Notes under the pieces: generated by a model | Told to the model about the DNA's origin: nothing | Seen by the model: the letters and a program-made list of their open reading frames with translations, nothing else | The model's database searches: none | NCBI GenBank assembly: GCA_016183075.1 | Contig: JACPFH010000295.1 | Span: 4,863 to 10,719 of the forward strand | DNA from: Deltaproteobacteria bacterium | GTDB taxonomy: Bacteria > Desulfobacterota > Binatia > UBA9968 | Length of the DNA stretch: 5,857 nt | Direction: 5' to 3' | Part shown: positions 1 through 5,857 of the stretch, piece after piece | Layout: every line of letters begins with the position of its first letter | Position numbering within the stretch: the first letter of the stretch is position 1 | Made by a program: the position numbers and the translations under genes

Positions 1-2144
1 TGATCACCACGCTGATGGTGCTGTTGTTTGCTTTCTTCGAGGTCCAGGCGCCCGAGATCTCCGACGACTATTCGCTCACCAACAACATCGCTTTCTTTCT
101 TCTCCTCAACATCAATATCATACTGCTGGTCCTTCTGGTGTTTCTCGTCGTCCGCAACCTGGTCAAGCTTCTTTTCGAGCGCAGGAAAGGCATTCTAGGC
201 TCCCGCCTGCGGGTGCGCCTGGTGCTCGCGTTCCTGGCGCTTTCCCTGGTTCCGACTTTGCTGTTGTTTTTCATCGCCGGCGGCTTTGTTACCCGCTCCT
301 TTGAGCGATGGTTCGATATCCAGGTTGAGAACGCGCTCCAGGGGTCCCTCGAGATCGCCCATACCTATTATCAAAACTCGGCGAACAATGCCCTCTTCTA
401 TGCGCGCCAGCTCAGCCAGAGCATCACCCAGGGGGGGTTGTATGATTCCGAGCGCGTCACCGATCTCAAAGAATTTATCCAATCCAAGCAGCGCGAGTAC
501 AATCTCGGGACGGTCGAGGTGTTTTCCCCCGACCGCCGGCTATTGGTCGTGGCGTTCAACGATCAGGTGCCGACCGGGGTCACGATTCAACCCGAGTCGG
601 ATTTTCTGAATCGGGCGCTTCGAGGCCTGGAGGTGACCCGGACCCAAGCCTTTGGCGAAGCAGACATCATTCGCGGCGGAGTGCCGGTATACGACCCGGA
701 TAAGCGGATTCTGGGGGTGGTCGTTGTCGATTACTATGTCCCCAAGAGCGTCACCAAGCGCGCTCTCCAGATTTCCCGCTCCTACGAGCAGCACAAGCAT
801 TTGGCGATTCTCAGAAGGCCCGTCCAGAACAGCTATATTCTCACGTTGCTGCTCATTACCCTGGTCATTATCTTTTCCGCGACGTGGTTTGGTCTCTATT
901 TGGCGAAGGGTATCACGGTTCCGATCCAGCGCCTTGCCGACGGAACTCACCAGGTAGCGCACGGGAACTGGGACTATCAAATTGAGCCCGTGGGAGATGA
1001 CGAGATCGGAACCCTGGTGGACTCCTTCAACCAGATGACGCGGGATCTCAAGCAAATCAACCTGGAGCTTGCGCGCCGCGGCAGATACACGGAGATGCTG
1101 TTGGCCAATATCGCCGCGGGTGTGATCTCCGTGGATCCCGCCGGAACAATCACGACAATCAACAAGGTTGCCGTGCGGATGCTAGGTCTGAATGAAGAAC
1201 GGACGCTCGGGAAAGGTTATGCTGAAGTCTTCGAGCCCGGGCATCTTCAGGTGATGCAGGAGATTATGGAGCAGGTGCGGGAAGGAGCCAGCGTCGAGCA
1301 GGAGATCAAGATACCGCTGCCGGACCGCATCCTGACGGTGATGGTGACCGCGGCCACGTTGCGGGACGACGAAGGTCAGATCCTGGGCGTCATGATGTTT
1401 CTTGAGGACATCACCCAGATCCAGAAGGTGCAGCGAATGGAGGCCTGGCGCGAGGTGGCGCGCCGGATCGCCCATGAGATTAAGAATCCGCTGACGCCGA
1501 TCCAGCTTTCGGCGGAGCGGCTCAGGCGGCGGTATGCGAAACTTTTGGAAGGCAATGGGGCGATTCTGGACAAATGCACCTCCACCATCATCAAGCAAGT
1601 CGAAGAACTCAAGAACCTCGTCAATGAATTCTCTCAATTTGCCCGGCTCCCTTCCGCTGAGCTTTCGCCGAACGACCTTAACGAGATCGTCAAGGAGGCG
1701 CTGTTTCTGTTCAAAGAGGGGCACAAGCGGATCCATTTCGAATTTCATAGCGGCGAGCTGCCCGCGCTTGACCTCGACCGCGACCAGATCAAAAGAGCGC
1801 TGATCAACCTCTTGGACAACTCCGTGGCGGCGGTGGAAGAGGGTGGCGAGGTGCGAATCTCGACATTCTATGACCCTTCCTTCGGCATCGTGCAGTTAGA
1901 AGTGGCTGATAATGGTTGCGGTCTGGCTCGAGAGGTGCGGGCGCGAATCTTTGAGCCTTATTTTTCGACCAAAAAAGACGGGACTGGCCTTGGTTTGGCG
2001 ATCGTCAGCGCCATCGTGGCCGACCACCGCGGTTATATCCGCGTGCGGCCGAATGAGCCCCAGGGCACCCGGTTTATCATTGAGTTGCCGGTGCGCGAGC
2101 CCACGCAGGCGCAGGAGCTTCGCAACAAAGCCGTCTATTCGTAG
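1..2144 (+). CDS. ntrY: NtrY-family transmembrane sensor histidine kinase, 5' end outside window
   Basis: Membrane sensor kinase that should autophosphorylate on His and pass phosphate to the receiver encoded next door. Residue numbers count from ATG 15. Visible parts: the end of a first membrane helix (1-10), helix 2 (about 24-46), a basic cytoplasmic loop, helix 3 (about 68-91), an extracytoplasmic sensing region (about 92-273), helix 4 (about 274-296), HAMP (about 297-350), PAS (about 357-470), HisKA with H-box RRIAHEIKNPLTP and phospho-acceptor His487, then the ATPase domain with N-box NLLDNS (Asn602), G1 box DNGCG (Asp632) and FEPYFST...GTGLGL (646-661). All catalytic boxes are intact. 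The frame is open back to the window edge and ATG 15 falls inside the first hydrophobic helix, so the true start is probably upstream. The stop lies 9 bases before the next gene, indicating an operon. Family assignment is firm; the NtrY label rests on the layout and the NtrX-like neighbour. The signal sensed is unknown. Confidence 0.93.
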   Translation, partial: ITTLMVLLFAFFEVQAPEISDDYSLTNNIAFFLLLNINIILLVLLVFLVVRNLVKLLFERRKGILGSRLRVRLVLAFLALSLVPTLLLFFIAGGFVTRSFERWFDIQVENALQGSLEIAHTYYQNSANNALFYARQLSQSITQGGLYDSERVTDLKEFIQSKQREYNLGTVEVFSPDRRLLVVAFNDQVPTGVTIQPESDFLNRALRGLEVTRTQAFGEADIIRGGVPVYDPDKRILGVVVVDYYVPKSVTKRALQISRSYEQHKHLAILRRPVQNSYILTLLLITLVIIFSATWFGLYLAKGITVPIQRLADGTHQVAHGNWDYQIEPVGDDEIGTLVDSFNQMTRDLKQINLELARRGRYTEMLLANIAAGVISVDPAGTITTINKVAVRMLGLNEERTLGKGYAEVFEPGHLQVMQEIMEQVREGASVEQEIKIPLPDRILTVMVTAATLRDDEGQILGVMMFLEDITQIQKVQRMEAWREVARRIAHEIKNPLTPIQLSAERLRRRYAKLLEGNGAILDKCTSTIIKQVEELKNLVNEFSQFARLPSAELSPNDLNEIVKEALFLFKEGHKRIHFEFHSGELPALDLDRDQIKRALINLLDNSVAAVEEGGEVRISTFYDPSFGIVQLEVADNGCGLAREVRARIFEPYFSTKKDGTGLGLAIVSAIVADHRGYIRVRPNEPQGTRFIIELPVREPTQAQELRNKAVYS

Positions 2145-2153
2145 TCGGGCCCA

Positions 2154-3458
2154 ATGGGAGAGGCCGTGAGCGACCGTTTAGCGGAAAGAACCATTCTGGT
2201 CGTGGACGACGAAGACGGAGTCCGCGAATCGGTTCGGGAGATCTTGACGGATGAGGGCTACCGGGTTCTGGAAGCCGCGACGGGGGCCGCCGTTGCGGAG
2301 ATTGTGCGCAAGGAGCGCCCGCGGCTGGTGCTCCTGGATATCTGGATGCCGGAGATGGACGGGATCGGACTGCTCAAAGAGATCAAGAAAATGGAGCCGG
2401 AGACCAATGTGGTCATGATTTCAGGTCATGGCAACATTCACACGGCCGTGACGGCTACCAAATTCGGGGCGTTTGATTTCATCGAAAAACCCCTTTCGCT
2501 GGACGGGTTGCTGCTCACGGTTCGAAGAGCGCTCGGTGAATCGGCGGCGATTGTGCATGAGCCGAAGCGGAAGAGCGGCGGAGCGAGGCGCCGCGGATCC
2601 AAGCCGAAGGCGCCAGAGATGCCGGCCTATCCGTTGAAGCAACGGACCTTGAAGAAGAGCGTGGTGATTTCGGGTCATGGTCTCCATTCCGGGATCAGGA
2701 CCGGTCTCATCCTGCACCCGCTCCCGGCCAACAGCGGGATTCTATTTAGCGGGATTTCGGCCGATGCCACGGTTCCGGCCCACTTGGACTATGTGGGCTC
2801 GACGGGTTACGCGACCTCGCTGCGCGGCAAGGGGATCGTGGTCGGGACCGTCGAGCATTTTCTCGGGGTTTTGCACAGCTACCGGATCAGCAATTTGTTG
2901 GTCAAGGTGCAAGGAGAGATTCCAATTCTTGACGGGTCGGCTCTGGGGTTTTGTGAACTGATCGAGGAAGCAGGAATCCAGGAGCAGGAGCAGGAGTGGC
3001 CGGAGATCGCGGTGGATCGGCCCTACCGGGTGGAGACTAAGGCGGAGGAGTCGATCGCTATCGAGCCGGCGGATACCTTCGGCGTGCGCTATTATCTCGA
3101 TTACCCCAAGCCGGTGGGGATTCAGGAGTATGCTTATATTTTTGACGGGCCGGAGTCGTTCAAACGCGAGATCGCGCCCGCTCGAACCTTTGGCTTTCTT
3201 CGGGACATCGAGAAACTGGAAAGGCTGGGCCTGGTAAACGGAGGCAGGCTGAGCAATTGCATCCTGCTCGACAACGAGAAGGTGATCAACACGGAGCTGC
3301 GCTTCCCCGATGAGTTTGTCCGGCACAAGATCCTGGATATCGTCGGCGACTTTTACCTTTTGGGGCGCCCGATTCGTGGCATGGTTACCGCCCGGATGAC
3401 CGGCCACTCCGATAACATCGCCCTGCTTAAGAAAATCAAGAAGGGGATGGACCTCTGA
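2154..3458 (+). CDS. lpxC: NtrX-like receiver domain fused to LpxC (UDP-3-O-acyl-GlcNAc deacetylase)
   Basis: One uninterrupted 434-residue frame with two domains. Residues 12-127 are a response-regulator receiver: acidic pair Asp18/Asp19, phospho-acceptor Asp62 in LLDIWMPEMDG, Ser90 in VVMISGHGNI and Lys112 in DFIEKP. The SGHGNI and DFIEKP wording is typical of NtrX. A basic, low-complexity linker follows (about 130-158, with KRKSGGARRRGSK). Residues 160-434 are a full LpxC, the Zn-dependent cytoplasmic deacetylase of the committed step of lipid A synthesis. It has KQRTLK near its start, TVEH (Glu234, zinc ligand His235), ILDGSA, ARTFGF, HKILDIVGD (zinc ligands His391 and Asp395, also Lys392 and Asp399) and GHSDN (catalytic His418). 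Its length matches stand-alone enzymes. There is no AAA+ or helix-turn-helix domain. The LpxC domain ends KKIKKGMDL and lacks the C-terminal extension that carries the FtsH degron in E. coli. GTG 2166 is an alternative, probably better, start because GGGAG precedes it. Phospho-control of LpxC is inference. Confidence 0.95.
   Translation: MGEAVSDRLAERTILVVDDEDGVRESVREILTDEGYRVLEAATGAAVAEIVRKERPRLVLLDIWMPEMDGIGLLKEIKKMEPETNVVMISGHGNIHTAVTATKFGAFDFIEKPLSLDGLLLTVRRALGESAAIVHEPKRKSGGARRRGSKPKAPEMPAYPLKQRTLKKSVVISGHGLHSGIRTGLILHPLPANSGILFSGISADATVPAHLDYVGSTGYATSLRGKGIVVGTVEHFLGVLHSYRISNLLVKVQGEIPILDGSALGFCELIEEAGIQEQEQEWPEIAVDRPYRVETKAEESIAIEPADTFGVRYYLDYPKPVGIQEYAYIFDGPESFKREIAPARTFGFLRDIEKLERLGLVNGGRLSNCILLDNEKVINTELRFPDEFVRHKILDIVGDFYLLGRPIRGMVTARMTGHSDNIALLKKIKKGMDL
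2156..2163 (+). promoter_or_regulatory. Ribosome binding site favouring GTG 2166 as the start of the receiver-LpxC gene
   Basis: GGGAGAGG lies just before an in-frame GTG at 2166-2168; its GGGAG core is 5 bases from that codon. The upstream ATG at 2154 has no purine-rich sequence in front of it. The GTG start removes four residues and leaves the receiver domain whole. Seen by eye only. Confidence 0.5.
2606..2621 (+). promoter_or_regulatory. Possible internal ribosome binding site and ATG for unfused LpxC
   Basis: GAAGG at 2606-2610 sits 8 bases before the in-frame ATG at 2619-2621 (Met156 of the fusion). Initiation there would give a 279-residue protein beginning MPAYPLKQRTLKKSV, which resembles the usual N-terminus of stand-alone LpxC. 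It may be a live internal start or a remnant of a once-separate lpxC gene. The Shine-Dalgarno match is partial. Confidence 0.35.
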
Positions 3459-3486
3459 CTTTCGCCTTCATCCTTTAACCTTCATT

Positions 3487-3576
3487 ATGGCGTCCGCACG
3501 GCCGTATGCTCGCCTTTTTAGCGAGCACAAGGCTAACGCGCTTCTTGCCACGCGGCGCGCTCTTGTAGAGCCGTAG
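3487..3576 (+). pseudogene. N-terminal part of a DUF2203-family gene ending at an in-frame TAG
   Basis: ATG 3487 opens a frame of 29 codons ending at TAG 3574-3576. Its peptide includes ARLFSEHKANALLATRRALV, which resembles the N-terminal signature of DUF2203 proteins (of the kind RLFTxEEANALLPxxRxLVE, from memory). The frame is the same as that of the DUF2203 body downstream, so the stop splits one gene rather than separating two. The signature is already drifting: the acidic pair reads HK and the usual Pro after ALL is Ala. No clear ribosome binding site precedes ATG 3487, which begins 28 bases after the lpxC stop. Either the gene is decaying, the TAG is read through, or it is a base error. 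The family role is unknown. Confidence 0.6.
3507..3527 (+). repeat. Perfect 7-bp inverted repeat just downstream of lpxC
   Basis: TGCTCGC (3507-3513), loop CTTTTTA (3514-3520), GCGAGCA (3521-3527). It begins 48 bases after the lpxC stop and lies inside codons 7-14 of the DUF2203 start region. No T-run follows on the plus strand, so it is not a standard intrinsic terminator. It could be an mRNA hairpin or chance. Confidence 0.4.
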
Positions 3577-3585
3577 TTTCAGGTT

Positions 3586-3933
3586 GTGAACACTTTACGG
3601 CAAAACAGCGAGAAAGTGATCCGTGCGCAGCACCTCGCGCCGGATGCCCCCGACCTGATGGAGCGCCTGCAACAAGACGATTCGATCGCCCGCGCGATTC
3701 AGGAAGTAAGAGGCCTGGTCGAAGAGATCGACAGCTACGGTTGCCTATGCAAGGGCATCGAGCGGGGCCTGGTTGACTTTCCCTGCCTCCTGGGCGGCGA
3801 GATCGTGTTTCTCTGCTGGCGTTACGGGGAAGAGAGCGTCAACCATTGGCATCGCGTCGAAGACGGCTTTGCCGGGCGACGTCCCTTGCTCGATCCCGAT
3901 GAGGCCGGCGGCGCAGACGTGTCCTACCATTGA
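3586..3933 (+). CDS. DUF2203-family protein, body of the split gene (115 aa from GTG)
   Basis: This open part continues the frame of the segment at 3487-3576 after the TAG. It carries the conserved C-terminal core of DUF2203: a predicted helical stretch (about 20-50), then GIERGLVDFP, FLCWRYGEE, HWHRVEDGFAGRRPL. No enzymatic function is known to me for the family. Counting through the TAG, the gene would be about 148 codons, normal for the family; starting at GTG 3586 loses the N-terminal signature. GTG 3586 lies 9 bases after the TAG with only AGG 2 bases upstream as a ribosome site, so re-initiation is possible but weakly supported. It follows lpxC on the same strand and may be the last gene of that operon. 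Its last 189 bases overlap the antisense glycosyltransferase frame; the conserved motifs there argue that this strand is, or until recently was, the coding one. Confidence 0.72.
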   Translation: MNTLRQNSEKVIRAQHLAPDAPDLMERLQQDDSIARAIQEVRGLVEEIDSYGCLCKGIERGLVDFPCLLGGEIVFLCWRYGEESVNHWHRVEDGFAGRRPLLDPDEAGGADVSYH

Positions 3934-5097
3934 GCGCCTCTTTGTCATTTCATTCGGCGATGTTGGACTTCGGACACTATTCGGTGCTACGGCATCGATG
4001 TACGGGTTGAAATAGCTTTCCAGCCACAGGGCGGCGGTGAGGATCTCCAGCGCGGGCAGCAGCCACAGATACCGCCAAATGACAGGCTCGTTGGTAAAAT
4101 AGAGGTTGACCAGCCCGACAGAGGCAACGCGGACGGCGATAATGAACGCCATCACGGCGAGCCCGCGCGCTGCGCCGCCCGCGAGCACCGCCAAGCATAA
4201 GTACAGCGAAGCCCAGAGGATCGGAAAGGCGTAGAAGGGGACAGCAAGGAAGCGAGGGCCGAGGTAAAGCCTGATGGTCACGAGCCAGCGGTGGACTTGG
4301 CGCCACCAGTCGCTGAAACGCCCCAGCGGGTAGACGATGGTTACGGGAGACCGAATCAACGCGATGCGGTAACCCTTGCCCCGCACGGCTCGTCCCAGGG
4401 CGGCGTCGATACCGATCCGGTGGCGCAGCCGGGTAAGCCCGCCGATGGCGTGGAGGACATCTTTGCGGATCGCGATGGCGCTGCCAATAGCGGCAAAGTC
4501 TGGCGCGGCAGTTAGCGCAAGAATGGTTTCATTTACGGCTAGCGCCATTAGCCCGGCAACCCAATTCATTGCTCCCTTGTAGACCGGGCAAGCATAGGAC
4601 ATGCCCACGCGGGGATCGAAGAGGGGACGGACCAGCTCCGCCAAAAAGCCGGGCGTGTTGCGCACATCCGAGTCGCTAAGAACCAGAACATGATGACTGC
4701 TCTCTTTGATGCCGGCGATCAGATTGAGAGTTTTTCCCAGCTCCCTTTGGTCCTGACGTTTGCTAAAGACGAGGCGGGTGGCCGGCGGAGGTTGGCAATT
4801 GGCGATGAGCCGCTGGATTAACGGCACCGCGGGGTCTTCGCGCTCTTCGACGCAGAAAATGACTTCGGACGGGGCCGGGTATTCTGACCGAATGAAGCTG
4901 ACAAAGTTTTCCTCGGCTTGCTGGTCCAATCCCCGGACCGGCTTGATGATCGAGATGGGGGGAAGCTCGGCGTTTGGAGACGGCGAGTCTTCGCGTCTGC
5001 GCAGATGGCGCCAGGCCATCACATGTGCGAGGATCGTCCAGATCACGAACACGGTCAGGATGCCCAGCGTGAGCATCTCGGCCCAGATCCAATTCAT
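3745..5097 (-). CDS. GT21-type (ceramide glucosyltransferase / HpnI-like) membrane glycosyltransferase
   Basis: Family 2-fold glycosyltransferase of the GT21 group, which adds a sugar from a nucleotide donor to a lipid; bacterial members include HpnI (GlcNAc to bacteriohopanetetrol) and ceramide glucosyltransferases. The 450-residue frame shows an N-terminal membrane helix (about 8-28), PPISIIKPVRGLD (46-58), the nucleotide-binding GKTLNL (121-126), the DxD-like SDSDVR (141-146), GIDAALGRAV with Asp231 at the usual D-D-Y-L-G position, Q-V-H-R-W (267-271) matching QxxRW, and about three C-terminal membrane helices (284-306, 310-332, 340-360). The catalytic set is complete. Start ATG 5097 is supported by a ribosome site 8 bases upstream. 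Residues 388-450 lie antisense to DUF2203, contain no recognisable motif and extend past the usual family end near residue 380; they are probably a run-on tail. No other hopanoid gene is visible, so the acceptor lipid is undecided. Confidence 0.85.
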   Translation of the reverse strand: MNWIWAEMLTLGILTVFVIWTILAHVMAWRHLRRREDSPSPNAELPPISIIKPVRGLDQQAEENFVSFIRSEYPAPSEVIFCVEEREDPAVPLIQRLIANCQPPPATRLVFSKRQDQRELGKTLNLIAGIKESSHHVLVLSDSDVRNTPGFLAELVRPLFDPRVGMSYACPVYKGAMNWVAGLMALAVNETILALTAAPDFAAIGSAIAIRKDVLHAIGGLTRLRHRIGIDAALGRAVRGKGYRIALIRSPVTIVYPLGRFSDWWRQVHRWLVTIRLYLGPRFLAVPFYAFPILWASLYLCLAVLAGGAARGLAVMAFIIAVRVASVGLVNLYFTNEPVIWRYLWLLPALEILTAALWLESYFNPYIDAVAPNSVRSPTSPNEMTKRRSMVGHVCAAGLIGIEQGTSPGKAVFDAMPMVDALFPVTPAEKHDLAAQEAGKVNQAPLDALA

Positions 5098-5105
5098 CGT
5101 TTGTT

Positions 5106-5112
5106 CTCCGCC
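5106..5112 (-). promoter_or_regulatory. Ribosome binding site of the glycosyltransferase gene
   Basis: On the minus strand GGCGGAG lies 8 bases before ATG 5097-5095. Spacing and purine content are good and fix this start; no other start nearby has an equal site. Confidence 0.6.
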
Positions 5113-5115
5113 GAC

Positions 5116-5143
5116 TTGTTCTAATACAGAATTGGGCTAAGAT
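5116..5143 (+). promoter_or_regulatory. Candidate sigma70-type promoter for queG in the divergent intergenic region
   Basis: TTGTTC (5116-5121) and TAAGAT (5138-5143) are separated by 16 bases and point towards queG. Transcription would begin near 5150, leaving a leader of about 10 bases or less before GTG 5159, or a leaderless message from TTG 5150. The match is loose. An alternative -10-like TAATAC lies at 5122-5127. Confidence 0.25.
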
Positions 5144-5158
5144 AAATGGTTGCCTGCC

Positions 5159-5857
5159 GTGAAAGCTCAGAAAATCCCAGATCCAGCCGCGCTCGCGGCG
5201 CGCATCAAGGAGGAAGCGCAGCGTCTCGGTTTTACGCTGGCGGGAATCTCCCGCGTTCAGTCTCCTCCGCATGAGAAATCCTTCGCCGAGTGGCTGCGCG
5301 AGGGGTTGGGAGGAGAGTTGGGGTATTTACAGCGGACCGAAGAGCTAAGGCGCGATCCGAGAAGCCTCGTTCCCTGGGCAGTTTCAGTGGTTTCGGTGGG
5401 GATGAACTATGGCACGCCATTTTCCCGTCCCGTGCAGAGGCGAGGAATCAAGGGTTGGATTTCCCGTTATGCGTGGGGAGACGACTATCACGGTCTGATG
5501 AAAGCGCGGCTGGAGATGCTCCTGGGACGAGTCCAGGAGCTTTGCGACGAACCCGTAGAAGGAAAGGTCTTTGTCGACTCGGGGCCGGTTTTGGAGCGGG
5601 ATCTCGCCGGCGTCGCGGGGATCGGCTGGGTCGGGAAAAATACGCAGCTGATCTCACCCCGGCGAGGCTCTTGGTTTTTTCTCGGGGAGCTTTTCTTAAG
5701 CATCGAGCTGGCCTACGACCGGCCCATCCGCGACCGCTGTGGCCGTTGCGAGCTGTGCTTACGGGCATGCCCCACCGGCGCCTTTGTCGGTCCGTACGTT
5801 CTCGATGCTCGCCGCTGCATCTCCTATTTGACCATCGAGCTGAAGGGCGCGATCCCG
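5159..5857 (+). CDS. queG: Epoxyqueuosine reductase QueG, 3' end outside window
   Basis: Cobalamin- and iron-sulfur-dependent enzyme that reduces epoxyqueuosine to queuosine in tRNA, the last step of queuosine synthesis, in the cytoplasm. The 233 visible residues show an N-terminal region with RLGFTLAGIS (22-31) and WLREGLGGELGYL (45-57), ISRYAWGDDYH (101-111), VDSGPVLER (139-147) with the expected general-acid Asp140, GWVGKNTQLI (156-165), and the first 4Fe-4S motif with Cys194, Cys197, Cys200 and Cys204 (CxxCxxCxxxCP). Cys220 probably opens the second cluster; the rest is beyond the window. Known family members are roughly 350-380 residues, so about a third is missing. GTG 5159 was chosen because TAA 5138 closes the frame upstream; TTG 5150 is the only other start seen. 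No clear ribosome site precedes either. It is divergent from the glycosyltransferase, with 61 bases between the starts, and no functional link to its neighbours is evident. Confidence 0.93.
   Translation, partial: MKAQKIPDPAALAARIKEEAQRLGFTLAGISRVQSPPHEKSFAEWLREGLGGELGYLQRTEELRRDPRSLVPWAVSVVSVGMNYGTPFSRPVQRRGIKGWISRYAWGDDYHGLMKARLEMLLGRVQELCDEPVEGKVFVDSGPVLERDLAGVAGIGWVGKNTQLISPRRGSWFFLGELFLSIELAYDRPIRDRCGRCELCLRACPTGAFVGPYVLDARRCISYLTIELKGAIP

Noticed and set aside
431..437. Run of seven G within the kinase gene, a possible frameshift or slippage site
   Set aside because: The kinase frame passes through it and all downstream domains are in the same frame, so nothing suggests a shift.
540..1055. 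Long minus-strand open frame opposite the kinase gene
   Set aside because: No recognisable motifs; it is a shadow of the well-supported plus-strand kinase in GC-rich DNA. The same holds for 1182-1748 on the minus strand.
2280..2640. Receiver-LpxC fusion as an assembly or frameshift artefact
   Set aside because: The receiver, linker and LpxC are in one frame with no stop and no homopolymer at the junction, and both domains are intact. Read-level proof is not possible here, but the sequence gives no sign of an error.
2742..3407. 221-codon minus-strand frame opposite lpxC
   Set aside because: Lies wholly opposite conserved LpxC motifs, with no domain of its own.
3498..3505. 8-bp palindrome ACGGCCGT as an operator
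   Set aside because: Too short and GC-biased to support a binding site, and it lies inside the DUF2203 reading frame.
3537..3565. Near-direct repeat GCGCTTCTTG / GCGCTCTTG
   Set aside because: Imperfect, only two copies, and explained by similar codons (Ala-Leu-Leu and Ala-Leu-Val) in the DUF2203 N-terminal segment.
4763..5272. 169-codon minus-strand frame crossing the glycosyltransferase start and queG
   Set aside because: Arg-rich, motif-free composition typical of an out-of-frame reading; it conflicts with two well-supported genes.

Overview
The window looks like chromosomal DNA of a GC-rich Gram-negative bacterium. LpxC implies an outer membrane with lipid A. A glycosyltransferase of the ceramide/hopanoid (GT21) type suggests sphingolipid- or hopanoid-like membrane lipids. 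The histidine kinase has the four-helix NtrY layout and reads like those of deltaproteobacterial or NC10/Rokubacteria/Binatota-type lineages. This placement rests on protein feel, not on a search.

Layout. (1) Positions 1-2144 (+): an NtrY-family membrane sensor histidine kinase whose first codons lie upstream of the window. (2) Nine bases later, 2154-3458 (+): one continuous frame in which an NtrX-like receiver domain is fused to a complete LpxC, the zinc deacetylase that commits UDP-GlcNAc intermediates to lipid A. The AAA+ and DNA-binding parts expected in NtrX are absent. (3) Positions 3487-3933 (+): a DUF2203-family gene split by an in-frame TAG at 3574-3576; the part after the stop can still be read from GTG 3586. 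(4) Positions 3745-5097 (-): a GT21/HpnI-like glycosyltransferase, convergent with DUF2203 and overlapping it antisense by 189 bases. (5) Positions 5098-5158: a short divergent intergenic region. (6) Positions 5159-5857 (+): epoxyqueuosine reductase QueG, cut by the window end.

The main point is units 1 and 2. The kinase is followed directly by a response regulator whose output domain is the committed-step enzyme of lipid A synthesis. The simplest reading is that an envelope signal sensed by the kinase is passed by phosphotransfer to Asp62 of the receiver and adjusts LpxC activity, stability or location without transcription. An internal ribosome-binding site and ATG at 2606-2621 sit exactly where a free-standing LpxC would begin, so the gene may also make unfused LpxC. 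These functional statements are inference; the domain content and the intact catalytic motifs are visible in the sequence.

No RNA genes, insertion sequences, CRISPR arrays or attachment sites were seen. No gene-free stretch longer than 300 bases exists.
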